A DNA stretch of 64,000 bases from Agaricus subrufescens (Eukaryota; Basidiomycota; Agaricomycetes; Agaricales; Agaricaceae), in contig CM057058.1 in assembly GCA_029945375.1 (NCBI GenBank), positions 124,001 to 188,000 on the forward strand, written 5' to 3'. The translations under genes and the position numbers were made by a program. Of the stretch, positions 23,997 to 36,060 are shown in pieces. Every line of letters starts with the position of its first letter. Position 1 is the stretch's first letter. The notes beneath the pieces were generated by a model. The model worked only from the letters and a program-made list of their open reading frames with translations, was not told where the DNA came from and did no database searches.

Positions 23997-26141
23997 TCAA
24001 TTTATCTTGAACTCCCCACCGTCAGCCTCCCGTTTCTCCCTAATCTCCGCCGCCCACCGCCCGGCATCTCTCCTACCCTTGTGTACATCCACACCGAACC
24101 AAATAGTCAGACTCGCACAAGCGCACAAAGCGAATAAGAATGGGAATCCTTTCCAATTATCCCCAGACTTGTCAATAATCGCTTGAATAACGTTTGGCCC
24201 AATCATACTCGAAGCCCGATTTGACAGACCAAACAGTCCGAAAAACATGTTATCGTATCCGGGGGGAGAGAGTTCGGCCATCATTGTTTGTGCGAAGGCG
24301 TAGTATGGTGCTTGGAAGATACCGAATACGACGTTGTACGCCCAGAATTCCCATACATTGTGGTACCTGTGCGGATGCAAAGGGTTTAATACGATTCGAT
24401 CGGAAAGTCAGGTTATAACACACCCGACTTTTGTGGTCCAAATCCCCAGCATGCCCCAGAAGGGTATTAACACAGAGAAACAGTTAGTCACAACAAACTA
24501 GGTAAAGACGGCCTTTAATGAGTAAATATCAAGACAATGAATTACAAACTTACCATCTTCTTGGTGTTTATCTTCCAATACTTCTGGATATACCAGAATC
24601 CCAGCGTACTCATGGTCGAAGTGATAGCTTGGGCTAGACCCAAATATGTGTTTTGTAAAAAGCTGAACTCGAATTTGTCATTCTGGCATATAGACACTAA
24701 AGTCCCTGTTGTGTTCAGCCCCTGTAAGATGGTAAATCGCTCGGTTTGTCAGTGAATAGAGATTTAGACTGACGTCGGCGAGGAGGAAGAAAGCGAAGAG
24801 ATAGATGAAAGTGTATGGTAGTCTCTTGTATTGTTTTAATGCTAGCCAGATTTGCTTCCAACCAATCGTTAAGTAGGTTTCACCTTTAGGAACAGGAGGC
24901 CCTGGACGGGGTTGCTGGAATATGACTGTCGCGACAAATTATGCACCTCAACTTTAAGAAGTTTGAAACGTGAAGACTTACACCACCAGATCCCCAACAG
25001 CACCCAATAGCCATTGATCCTGTTCACGAGGAGGTTCGATTAAAGCGTCGCCAATTTTTTTGAGATAGGAGGATACATACCACACCAAGCAGTAGTTATT
25101 GACCTTGGGGTTATCCGCCAACGGAATCAATAAAGCAATGTTCAGACATAGAGTGACTATGTAACCGATGTTACTATGGGCCTATAAATGTATCGCTCAG
25201 CGTCACGATTCATAAAATACATATATGGGTTGTTCAGGGCTCACAGTGCTGATATTACTGATCCTGTTTTTCTCCAAACTTTCTTCCATTTCGTATTCCT
25301 CCAAACTAACCTCGCCTGACTCGAGCTTTTCGCGCAAGGCTCGGGAATGTCGAGTATTTCTAGCTAGCCTCGGAAACGCAGCAGCGAAAAAGACCAAAGT
25401 TGCACCATAGCTAATGAAGCCGATCATGAAAAGCGCCATGCCCAAACCCCATCGCGATGGCTCTGCGGAGAATGTCAAGTGGAGTCCAACTAAAAGTACG
25501 CGATTGTCCTACTCACCTGTGAGACTCATACTAGCAAACTGAGCGGCCCAGCATATACATGTTACAACGAAGAGAAGCCACCTCCCAAATGATCCGTAAT
25601 CCGCGGCGGAGCCAATGGTCGTAAAAATCAGGGTCATTACAGCGAAGCTGACACCATTGGCAATCAGAACAATGCTGGACACAGCTTTCGTTCCTCCACC
25701 CCAAGGAAGAACGCATTGGCCAGAAGCGTCTGCAGCCAAACAAGATGATCCGGGGCCCTTGACCGGGTCATAACCTGCCGAAGTCGCGAGTGATTGGAAT
25801 AAAGTCATAGAAAACCCAAGGGGCCCAACTCCCTGAGTTGAGTGATTTCAGGAGAAGTTTACGCTTCCTTGGAAAGAAAAAAACGAACATTGTCTCCATT
25901 GTAATACACTTACACAGTTGAATCAGTAAATTTCAAATGTTAGTTCGAGATGTTACTCACAATAATAGCTCCATAACTCCCGTCTTGTCACTACTGGCTC
26001 GTCGGTTGGGGGGGCTAGGAGTCCTAGACTGTCCAGCTCGCGATTGGCCTGCTTTGAATCAAGAGGAACGACATCAAGAGAGCCTTTGTCATCTGACGGA
26101 GCTTTGGCGTCTGAGATGTCCGGGGGTGGGGTTTGCGACAT
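23997..26141 (-). CDS. ATG22-family MFS transporter
   Basis: ATG22 proteins are vacuolar membrane transporters that export amino acids released by autophagy. The reading starts MSQTPPPDIS (ATG 26141; an in-frame ATG lies at 26150) with a soluble N-terminus. It then has TRRELWSYY, the family's first-helix signature, with an intron right after it. Further exons carry SIVLIANGVSFAVMTLIF, TIGSAADYGSFGRW, WGLGMALFMIGFISYGATLVFF, PRPGPPVPKGETYLTIGW, YLFAFFLLADGLNTTGT, GFWYIQKYWKINTKKMF, GYHNVWEFWAYNVVFGIF and ELSPPGYDNMFFGLFGLSNRASSMIGP. It ends GGEFKIN at TGA 23997-23999. About twelve spans fit the family. Several short introns are needed; no internal stop was seen in the exons. A divergent paralogue of ATG22 rather than the orthologue is possible. 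Confidence 0.8.
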
Positions 26142-26150
26142 GACGGTCAC

Positions 26151-27949
26151 TCGAAGAAGAGTCTCAAGACGGACTCCCGGGCTTTAGAAGGCCGTGGGCA
26201 TCCACACTGAACATGTCGGGCCTTCGGAACGTTGAAATGAAATCCTAAACGTACGGCAGTCTTGTGACCGATAAGAACTTGAAGATTGCAGAAGGCTAAG
26301 ATCACATCGGCAAGAAACCATACCTCGGAGTGGGAAGTTGTGTTCGGGCGTAAATCAAACTCGTGAGCAACGCCATGTGAACTAATCGGGTGCCCGGGCT
26401 TCAGTGACCACGCGCTCAAACCGAGCATCAAATTTTACCTGTAGATGCCCTGGCTGCCGTTTGTCGCAATTTTTCTTCTCGTTTCCTTGGTGTCTCTTTC
26501 TAACGGCTACATTCGATAAACTCCCTGTGCATGGCCCCAATGTGATTGTGGAAGAACGGCTAAAGAAGTGTGGTGATTTGGTTTGTTTGTATCATGTGTC
26601 AGGACCCTTGATGCGTTCAAAGGTTTTTTGATACAGCAAAAAATGTCATTCCACTATCATTATGGTCTTATCCCCAAGGTGTACGGCAGCCACATACCGT
26701 GCGGATGGCTTTCGAAACAGAAGGCTTCAAGTTAGATGAGGCTGCCAGTCGCTCTGCTCCGCCGAACACGTTGAACCAAGGTCCGGGTTTGGCCCACCGC
26801 TATTAGTGCCGCCCCTGTCCCTACTGATCGACTGACCCGACAAGCCCTTGCGCCTCAATTGGGCCGTTAATGAATGGCGCAAACTGTCTCAACGTTATCT
26901 CTCTTTGCTCTTCAATACGACATGACTACTATCATTCACGCCTGCTACCCGCTGCTGTGAATACTTATGGGGGAAAATATCTTGAGACAGTTCGGGCGGT
27001 AGCGTGAAACGCGGCTGCCCGTCCCGTGTCCATTATCCTCTCTTCCGCCTTCGCCGCTGGAACTTGTCCTTTAACGTAACACAGTAGTTTCATACGCTGA
27101 ACCGAGTGACTGTAAGGGCCATCTGGCAGAGATTACAGAAGATACTATTGAAATAACTCTCTACAGGACTTGACATCACTAATCGTGTCACCCTCGCCAA
27201 GCTGGCCTGTCGGACCTCGCAATTCACACGCATTACTCAGGCTACCGGGGAAGGCCTCTACTAATACTACTCTCTAGGTGTTGACCGATCAGCGTCGAAC
27301 GGTTTCTCCAGGCGTCTTGGCATCACAAAGCCTCTCCCATTATAACTCCTCACTATCCAATAACATCAGCGCAAATACTTGAACGCAGGATGGTCGAAGA
27401 ATAGAAATCATCTGACGAATCAATACAATCACGATCTTCCACGCAACGACCACGTTACGTGGGAAAACATCAGTGTAGTGTTTGAGGCTCATATGGTCGT
27501 GTCGGGAATATCGATAAAATGCTTGGGAGATATGAGGTAAACAAAGTCTATTAATTCGTTCCCATCAAATTATACTATATTTGAGATACGAGCAAGCCTA
27601 TTCACAAAGGGTACCGCTCTTGGCTCGAGTGTGCAGCAGATCTATGGAATATGTAGAATTCGATTCTATCTACACCGTTGATGGTGAAAATTATGTATGT
27701 AGGCAGAGAAAAAAAAGGGGGAAAACAGTTGATTAAGCGAACGAAAATTATCGTGGGAGTAGATCCGGTGCCGTGAGAACTGCTGTTTTCAGCAACCATT
27801 CGTAGAAGTTCATTTTGTGATACTCTTCACACACCTATTACTTTTAAACAAGAACGCACCCAGCCATGTTCACGTATAACCTGCCTGGACACGGGCAAGG
27901 TATGTATTCACTTGTCTGATCGTTGCCTCTTGAGTGACTTTCATTCAGG
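26151..27949. other. 1.8 kb region without a recognised gene
   Basis: This is the shared upstream region of the divergent ATG22-like and amidase genes. Short open frames have no support. An 11-bp inverted repeat (AACTGTCTCAA at 26882-26892, TTGAGACAGTT at 26982-26992) could form a hairpin. Just before the amidase, GTATGTATTC at about 27900 and CATTCAG ending near 27948 look like a 5' UTR intron. Confidence 0.45.
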
Positions 27950-30087
27950 ATGTTGTCCAAGTTCTTCCTCTATACCTGCGCTTTCTTTTCGGTCGCCTCT
28001 GCGACAATCCGCTTTCTTACGGAAGATGGCGATACTGGAAATGTCTTTGTCTTCGAAAGTGATACGGACAAGCCCTACTATGCCTCTGCTGTGCCAACAG
28101 AGGAGTTCCATATTTCCGCGGTAGCTGGCAGCCAACATGACCACCACTCACCGGCAACCAGCATCCACACTAGTTCCTCTCCCATCTCTCGGAAATTCCT
28201 GGAAACGCAATTTGATGCTTTCAAACATATGGATGATGTTTGGAACGAGAAATTCTTGAAGACGTTATTCGTATCTTTCCAGAGACAGGATGTGAGAGGG
28301 TGGTTTGATGATTCGGGTAAAGCGTGGTTGTTGGAGAATGGCGTAGAGAATCTCTATATTAACGATCAGATGGAGACGCCAGTCTGGAAAGTTCCCAACA
28401 CCTTGGTTATCCGCGAGGTTGACCGTGTTCCTCCGCACGGCCCCTGGCTACTCCGTTGCACAGTCAAAGATCGTAACACTGTTCGAGCCTATCCTGTCTA
28501 TGGGTTAGTTGAAGACGACCATCACGCTTTCACTGTCGGGGCAATACCTAACTATGGTACTGGTGGTTATACGAAGACCAACATCACTCTCGAGTCTAAT
28601 CCAGACGTCCAGTATATCCCTATCCCGAGCCGCATGTCTGCTTGGTCCGGCCACTCTCTACCCCTCGCTGGCATGCGATTTGCAGTCAAAGATATCTTCG
28701 ATGTCAAGGGCCTTGCTACGAGCGCCGGCTCCAACGTTTATCGTAAAACCTTGGGACAGGTCGCCGAGACAGCTCCCTCTATTCAACGTCTTCTTGACCT
28801 CGGCGCTACCGTCATTGGGAAAACACGTACATCCCAATTTGCTCATGGCGCTCAACCTTGGGAGTATGTCGATTTTGAGTACTCATGGAATCCGAGGGGT
28901 GATGGTTATTTGACCACTGGGTCCTCGAGTTCAGGCAGTGCGTCAGCGATTGCTGCGTATGACTGGATTGATTTTACGGTCGGGAGCGACACAAGAGGAA
29001 GCATACGGAAACCAGCTGCGTTGGTCGGGGCTTATGGGTTCCGTCCTAGCCATGGGACTCTAGATATGAAAGGAGTTGTACCGCTCTCGGAAGAGATGGA
29101 TACTATTGGTTTCTTTACACGAAACTACGTTATATTTGAAGGTCTTGGGACGAACTGGTGAGTGTCGTTCTACAATTACTCCATCGATACTAAATATGGT
29201 ACCTACCCAGGTATGCAAAGTCTGATATCATCAGTCGCCGGCCGGTTCTCCGCCTACCGAAACACCTCCTCTATCCCATCGATCATTTCCCTCTACAAAA
29301 CCTTGACGCGCAAATCCTTGTAGAACGATTCAAACACCTACTTCGTAAACATCTTGATATCGTCTCGAAGCCCATCAATGTCACTGATACGCTTACACCA
29401 CACTTCCCTTCGCAATCCTTTCACAAATTCCTTACCCTCTCTAATAGACTTGTAGAATACCGCTCGTGGCATGACGTCGGAAAACCACTCTACCGCAGAT
29501 TTGCGGAAAAGTTTGGTGCTGAGCAGTTGATAGATTTCGAGCTCGATCCTGTACCCCTGGAGACGTTCAAGAAGGGAAACAAGCTATCTCAGTCAGATTT
29601 CACTGAAGCGGTGGCCGCCAGACGCAGGTTTGCGAAGGCTCTGGATGAAGAAGTTTTCCCATCTCACTCCAAAACCTGTGCCGATTCAATATTCATGTAC
29701 GAGACCGCCACGAGTGGGAAACCCTCCTTCCGTGTCGAAGAGATGAATAGCTTCGAAGATGCGACGCAATTGATACTTTCATCTCCGCCGAGTGGAGTAG
29801 ATGACGACGAAGGGTCTTCCGAGCCGAAGTTGGAGCGATTCTTACATTATGTGAGCTCGATGGGTGGATTACCCGAGGTCACAATACCTTTGGGTCAAGT
29901 TCAGTATAAGAGCCCTGTCACTGGGAAGTTGGAGTACATGCCTGTTGCTGTACAGCTGGCGACAAGGAGGGGTTGTGATGGTGTTCTGTACGAATTGGTT
30001 AAAGAGCTTGGTGACAAGGGTGTTATCAAGACTGTTTTAGCTGGGAAAGAGGCGTTCGAGTCAAAGCCGGCTAAGAAGAAAAACTAG
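27950..30087 (+). CDS. Secreted amidase-signature family protein (Arp1-like)
   Basis: There are two exons, 27950-29157 and 29211-30087; the intron is GTGAGTGTC..CTACCCAG and rejoins as GTNWYAKSDI. Residues 1-18 (MLSKFFLYTCAFFSVASA) form a signal peptide. A family-specific N-terminal domain comes first, then the amidase signature fold. FAVKDIFD holds the catalytic lysine, TTGSSSSGSASAI the cis-serine, and GSDTRGSIRKPA the nucleophilic serine, so the Ser-cisSer-Lys triad appears intact. RTSQFAHGA and YGFRPSHG are typical of fungal amidases annotated as scytalone dehydratase-like protein Arp1. The protein is about 695 aa and ends SKPAKKKN. The substrate is unknown; a secreted amide hydrolase is the safest call. 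Confidence 0.88.
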
Positions 30088-30319
30088 TTTCGATTGATGA
30101 ATTGTATATTATTGGGGTACATCAATTAAACTTCCGTAACATTCTTCTGGTTAGTCGCTTGACATCTCGACTGATCTGGTCTCGCTGTCCAACATTCAAT
30201 GTTCAACACTCAACCACCAATAAGCCGGTATACCACTTCAAGTATTCTACAAGAAATTTGATTAGGGTGGCAATATGTTAATCTAAGTACGTAGGTCGAA
30301 GATAACAGGTATATCATGA

Positions 30320-31317
30320 TTAAATCACATCAAGAAGTTCACTACCGACAACGAATGCTGTCCAAGGGCTCTGAGGTTTAGGTTTAAAGTTTGGCTTTGG
30401 ATCGTCCTGCCATAGGATTGATTGTTGAATGAACGGCGGAGATACAAAGGTCGTCCCCTGCCCAGATCTAATTTAATCATTGTCAGCCTGAAATACACTC
30501 GGTGAAGAAAGGCTACTCACCTCGCACCGTGCGGTACGTATTTTACCTGTCAAAAACACTGAAGTTGACCGGATACTTATTTTGGTTCCCCTAGGAAGGA
30601 AGCCTTTAATTCATGAGCCAATACGTGGAATCATTATCACTGACATATAAATAGGACGGTGCCAGATCAGATTCATTGATTGAGAGACCCCTGTTCCATC
30701 AATACCCAGGAGATATCCGAGCGTGACAAGTGAGGAACTCGAACATCTGATCATTCAACGGCCAATCAGTGACGCCCTTATCCAGGGCCTCAAGTTCTCG
30801 AATGAACAAAAGTCAACTAAACGCACGGATCGATCAAATAAGCGGCACAACCTCCATGGAGGCTTCTATGAATATTGCACATATCTTCCATTAAAGCATA
30901 ATAAGCGAGCGCACCGGGACCGACGGAAAAGAATAATGATTGATTAAAGATACAAGGGTCAGAAGACAGATGCGACTACGACTGATGACGATGCATACCT
31001 TGATCAACAACGACCTCAAACACGGTCTCCACGGTCAAGCCATCCCGTAATTTGTCTGGAATTTCCACCCATCGGGTATCTCGGGTTTCCGTCGAGTTAG
31101 ATATGTTGATTTCGGCGAATTTGAGTTTACGTCCAGTATCTGCACCATACGAGTTTCCTTTGGCGTCAACAAAGTGCCAGAAGGTAGCTGCTGATAGAGA
31201 TTTAATTCTATCGGGAGCATTGCCACGTATACGTTCTTCAGCACTGAGACCTTCGACGAGGTTGGGAGAACTGTCGAATTGGATTTGGGGTACATCAATA
31301 TTGGCCGGTCGAGTCAT
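30320..31317 (-). CDS. HotDog-fold acyl-CoA thioesterase (ACOT13/PaaI-like)
   Basis: This predicted thioesterase hydrolyses acyl-CoA thioesters. It is split into small exons that join in frame: 31317-30999 (MTRPANIDVP to VFEVVVDQ), then DMCNIHRSLHGGCAAYLID near 30890-30830, CSSSSLVTLGYLLGIDGTGVSQ, GTKISIRSTSVFLTGKIRTARCE near 30590-30530, and TTFVSPPFIQQSILWQDD, ending ELLDVI at TAA 30320. The catalytic HotDog motif is present: N in MCN, HGG on the loop and D in YLID. The first 60 residues are an N-terminal extension typical of fungal members. No stop or frameshift was found when the introns are removed. It is convergent with the amidase (about 230 bp apart). Confidence 0.82.
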
Positions 31318-32636
31318 ATGGAGCGATTTTCGGTCGGTTGTTCAATCTGTAGGTGGAATAGGCAGGTGCTCGATGCTGGATGTATGTTGCTAGGAGTGAC
31401 TAATAGAGCGGTGGGCCTAATGTATCAATCTTATATGCAGTGCCCGTCTACAGTGTACCTAATCATCATTTCAATCTGAAAATAGCATGAATACTAGATC
31501 CTTACCTCAGGTGAGATGTTCAGGGAAAATGAGGCGAGGCTTCGTCAACAGGGCGTTTATACAATAATAAGCATCACAATGTGAGTCCGATTGATTCTCG
31601 GTTGAATGGGGTTGGAAGAAGACACCGAATCAGTCCACAGAGTTACAAGCTTTTATCGTGAGAATCTGCATGTCGAACGTCTACTTATTCTCAGGATCTG
31701 TAGTTTCCCAGGTTCTTGACGGAGTGCCGTGCTGTGAAAAAGTGAACGAAATTGTTTGTTTTGCACTGTATACAAAGTTCAGTGCAGGTGATGTAGAGTA
31801 AAATGATCGTGATCATGATCATGAGCGATATGTTATTTTTGCCATTGATCATTCATTTTGATATCTGGTTCGGCACGGTTTCTTACATTCAGGTTTAAGG
31901 TACCAAGGCACTCGTTGGCATCAGACCACACACCTACGGTCGGATATATAATGGGCGCATCCCGGTGGATGGTACACAGTTAGGTTCTGGTAGCTTTTCT
32001 CTTCGGAATGTCGTGGTAGGTTCTCCCATTCGCAATATCAAAATTGACAAATTGACCAAGTAGCCCGGCCATTTTCACACGTCATAACCAATCTTCCAAT
32101 TACAAACATTAATTCGTATGTTTACCAAGTAGCCCGCAGTTGAAGGTATAAATTAGTAGTCGATTGAAATACTCGTACAAACTACAACCTTCCCGAAGTA
32201 GCGTCTCTTGCAGGTAAGCTTTTTCACGTAGCGTACAGGGGGCTACTTACATACATGCAGCAGCAGATAAGGTCATTTTACAAGGAAAAGAAAGAAGCAA
32301 TGCTTTACCCCTCTGCTTACCGGCATCGCCTGGAGCGGGTTAGGGTGTGGTTTTCTAAGACGAGTGCTATCCAGCCTGGCCAACGGGCAGCCGCGGCGCA
32401 ATCGGATCAGCGGGGTCTCGCACAGAGTCGCACAGAGTTGCACAAATATCCGCCCAGTCCAGCCACTGCAGGGCGGGCGTTTTAGACATCGACAAATGCA
32501 TCAGTGAACTCGTGGTAAGCAGTGACAATCATGATGCATGATGAGCCTCATGGTTTACCCGCACTAGCAGCTTCTGATTACGTAATATATAATGCTGCAA
32601 ACGGAAAATGAGTTCAACTCTCTCCACCGCGGTGCG
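31318..32636. other. Intergenic region between thioesterase and NADAR genes
   Basis: No gene is supported. It holds a self-complementary GATCATGATCATGA run near 31810 and two copies of ACCAAGTAGCCCG (near 32054 and 32125). An ORF at 32255-32485 is not recognised and lacks context. Confidence 0.4.
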
Positions 32637-34516
32637 ATGGGCCAGTCCAAATCCAAGGCCCTTCACCATCCACAATATGCTCTACACCCAGGATACCCAC
32701 AATATGGTCCAGTATACACATACCCAGTCATACCCCAGGTCGCCTATCCCCAGGGGTACCACGCGCCTGTAATACCTCCAGGATATGGACCAGTTGTGAT
32801 ACCACCACCTCCCGTTACGGACGGAAGCGGTCACCGTCAAAAAAAAGAAAAGCATGCTAACTCTTCAGGCGGTCGGAAACACCGGTCAACAGGCCATAAG
32901 CGACACCGGTCGGCCCCGCTGAATATCCAGCCCATGCCACCTGGAATGCTCGACAACTTACCAGCCGGATTTGTACCGAGCAGCATAATTCCAAATATCC
33001 CCGGAGGCGCAAGTGCGTTCTTGCTTCACATTTCTCGTGATTTAATGATACTAACCCATGATATCACTTCTGTGATCGGCGTAGATCCCGTTATTCCGCA
33101 GGCGCCCAACGCGACAACTGCCCAAGGTGATCATCCGGCACCACTGTTTAGCCCAGGAGTCTCTGATACAACAGCACTCACTTCTTTTCCTTCCTCAGAA
33201 CCTGTTCGTCGTGCAGCTACCCCATGGACAAATTCGGTGCCCAGTGATACCTCAGACGAGGAGGATGACAATCAACAACATACTTCGCATCATCGGTCCC
33301 GCTCCTTGCCTCGCCACCGCATGCGTTCTACCTCTCGGTATCGTCGGGAACCTCGGAGAGAAATAACAGCCGACGATCCTATAGCTGCGCTCGAAGCCAG
33401 AGCACCCAACCCTCTCCCCATTCCGCCGAGGGATATATTCGCCAGTTCGCCATACCAACATCTCTTGCACCCATCCGATATCACGGCAAACCAAAATAGA
33501 AATGTCGGACCTGATCCTTCGAGAACGACCATCTCTCGCTCAGGAACACTCCCCGGCATAGCAGGCGTTGGTGCGGGTGTTAATGCAACACTACCGCAGA
33601 TGAAAAAGAAGAAAGGTCTGTTCTCATTTGGTAGTTTGAGGAATCGACGTAATCCACCCGTTATCCCGGAACCCGCTCCTGAATACGCTCATGGTTACGC
33701 TCCACCTGTATACCCAAATATGACACATTCCCGGTCAGCGTCAGGCCATGCGCCAGCTGTTGGATTCAACAATGCACCAAGAGCAGGTTCACCCGAGCCA
33801 CAACGTTCACCACCCACGAATGATGATGAATCTTCAGACGAAGATCATCTGCCGCCCATTGCTCACCGCCCTATAATTCCTGGACCCTCTCGCCCTCACC
33901 CCCAATCGGGTCCAACACCCTCTCAGCCCCACACGTCTCAATCACAACCCGTCTTATCACCATCCCAGCCATTTCTCTTTTCTCCCAATGGATCTACAAT
34001 TGAGTTCAGCCAAAAAAGTCTCCCGGAATTCTTGAACCATTCTTCGCACCGCGTGTTGTATGGTAACAAGACGTATCCTACAGCGATGCATCTCCACGAG
34101 GCCATGAAATTTCTAGAACACAAACCTGACCTCGCGGAGGCGATCAGACAGTGCGAGAAGATCGAAGACGTATATCCTGCGGCTCTGAGCTTCCAAGTTT
34201 GGGTGAGACCAGACTGGGGAAATGTATTCCTGGCTAAGGCAAGTGTTTTTTTAGCTTTCCCTATTTACTCTCGAGCTGATTGCTTTCGTTTTAGATGGAA
34301 GATGTTTTATGGGCGAAATTTACTCAACATCCCGACCTTAGGTCGACCCTTCTTAAAACCGGTGATTGTCGAATTGTTTACGCTGATACGCAGGACTCGT
34401 ATTGGGGCAGTGGGTCAGACATCGGTCACCCCGGAAATTACACTGGATACAACTACCTTGGCAATTTGTTGGAAAAGGTTAGAGAGAGATTGAGGATGGA
34501 AGGATATTCGGCGTGA
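32637..34516 (+). CDS. NADAR-domain protein with long disordered N-terminus
   Basis: The C-terminal 150 residues are a NADAR (YbiA/DUF1768) domain: NHSSHRVLYGNKTYPTAMHL, HEAMKFLEHKPDLAEAIRQC, FQVWVRPDWGNVF, MEDVLWAKFTQHPDLRSTLL, DSYWGSGSD and NYLGNLLEKVRERL. NADAR proteins act on ADP-ribose-containing substrates. The ATG at 32637 (MGQSKSKAL) fits an N-myristoylation site and is preferred over the in-frame ATG at 32592. The next 430 residues are Pro-, Ser- and Arg-rich (RSRSLPRHRMRSTSR). Two introns are likely: 33013-33084 (in frame, GTGCGT..GCGTAG, contains CTAAC) and 34239-34294, which has a GC donor (GGCAAGT). Splicing there gives FLAK-MEDVLWAKF, exactly the domain consensus. Stop is TGA at 34516. 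Confidence 0.85.
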
Positions 34517-34966
34517 GAAAGGTATTGATTGCTTTTCTTCACGAGTTATACGACGAAAAATGGAGACTGAGTTATTTATGATGACGATACTGACTATGAT
34601 ACACATGTCTCATGATACTAATGGTGGTACTTGTTATGTTGGTCAGAGATTTTGTATCTTCCTACGACCTGCTTTCGTACTTGTTTTGTTGCTTCGTCCC
34701 TCTTTTTCTTTTCTTCTTTGCTTTTCTTTATGTGCATTATATGTATACGCATGCTCCTTTTTAGATGATACCTTTTGTAATGCGTAGCTCTAGTAAAGTA
34801 CCCTTATTATCTAAGTATTTTATTTATCAGGTTAAATGAGAAAGATGATTTCTGAAGCAAGTACATTATATATAACTGAGTACAGGACACGAACAAAGAC
34901 ACAAAAGTAACTGCAGAATTTCAACTCGGGAGTCTATCAAATGAAAGGAAGATCAATGGCTGGGTT
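34517..34966. other. 3' flank of the NADAR gene
   Basis: T-rich sequence with no supported gene; it separates the NADAR gene from a convergent membrane-protein gene. Confidence 0.4.
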
Positions 34967-36060
34967 CTAGGGCCAGCCTTCAGAGCGAAACAGCAGGACA
35001 GAAACAATGAAGATTAGATGCATGAGAGCGGTGCATAACAGAGTTAAAAGGGCCGTTCTGAAGATGTACACACGGCTGGAAAGGCAGAGATCGCTGACTA
35101 ATTGCTCAGTAGATGCTTGATCCCAGACGACAAATATGATCGAAGCGATTAGCGAACAGATAAAACTTTCAGGTGCTGAATAAGCTCGTGGCGTTAGACA
35201 AATAGATTGATACGCACTACAATAACCAGATCGTTGGTAGTGAGATGAGCACCCAGAACCCTTTGGCTGATGTGTCCCAGAAAGACCGAGAAGCCTATAG
35301 GTCGCGTACATGAGGGTTCAACTTTTGAAAGGATCATGCGAGCGCTTACCTCATGCCAAGCGTTAGAAGCGCCCTCGTGGCGAAATGAGCCTGAATGGCA
35401 TTGGTATAAGCTTGTGATCATCAATGTTGTCAAAGCGCTCAAGAGAGCAATCGCAGAGAGAAGAAATGGCCAAGAACATTTCGGGATGGGGTATGCGGTA
35501 AGCATGGGAAGTACGACGCTACAGTAAAAATTACGGTCAGCTAGTAGAAAAGCGTAGTGAAAAAGTCGATAACAACGGTGATAACACCTACGGCAAAACT
35601 CCCGTGGACAGAGTAAAAGACGCTTTCCATTGGGATCTTAGATGTTTCACAACCAGTAGCCACTGTTCTCGTATCAATTGTTGCTCAGTCTTGAAAGGCT
35701 GTCCTCCGCGATGCAGTGATGACTGGAAGCGGTAAAAGCGGTGGTACCAGTACGGCAACCCGAATGAAGCCAAGGCTGGCATGATGATAAACAAGAATAC
35801 AACGCCCCTTCCGAGCGTGTAGCTATACTGCTGAGCACTTTTTGTTTACATTCTGATCAAATCGATACGCACAGCGTTCTCCAAACAAAACCCTCACTCT
35901 TATGGCAGGGCGACAATACTTGTTTCGCGGGTTTTCCTCCGATAGTCTCCGATGGGGGATATTGGCCGATATCAAGAACGCGGTGAGAGGCCGATGTGGC
36001 TCCATTATTGAATGATGCTGGGCTATCAAGAATTGGTGTGGTTGGGACACGGGCGGATTG
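34967..36060 (-). CDS. Multi-span membrane protein, second family, copy a
   Basis: Minus-strand exons resemble the gene at 37335-38389. FGLPYWYHRFYRF (near 35770) matches MPYWFYLLNRYKF there, and YPIPKCSWPFLLSAIALLSALTTLM (near 35490-35410) matches SPLPKCSWAYIFATLSLLCGIKTC. The last exon has ICSLIASIIFVVWDQ and YIFRTALLTLLCTALMHLIFIVSVLLF and ends RSEGWP at TAG 34967. Introns with GTAGGTG..TGTAG and GTAAGC..TTGTAG join the exons. The N-terminal exon is uncertain; a Ser/Thr-rich reading (TTPILDSPASFNNG) near 36040-35900 looks like the disordered N-terminus seen in the other copy, but I could not fix the start. Function unknown. Confidence 0.5.
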
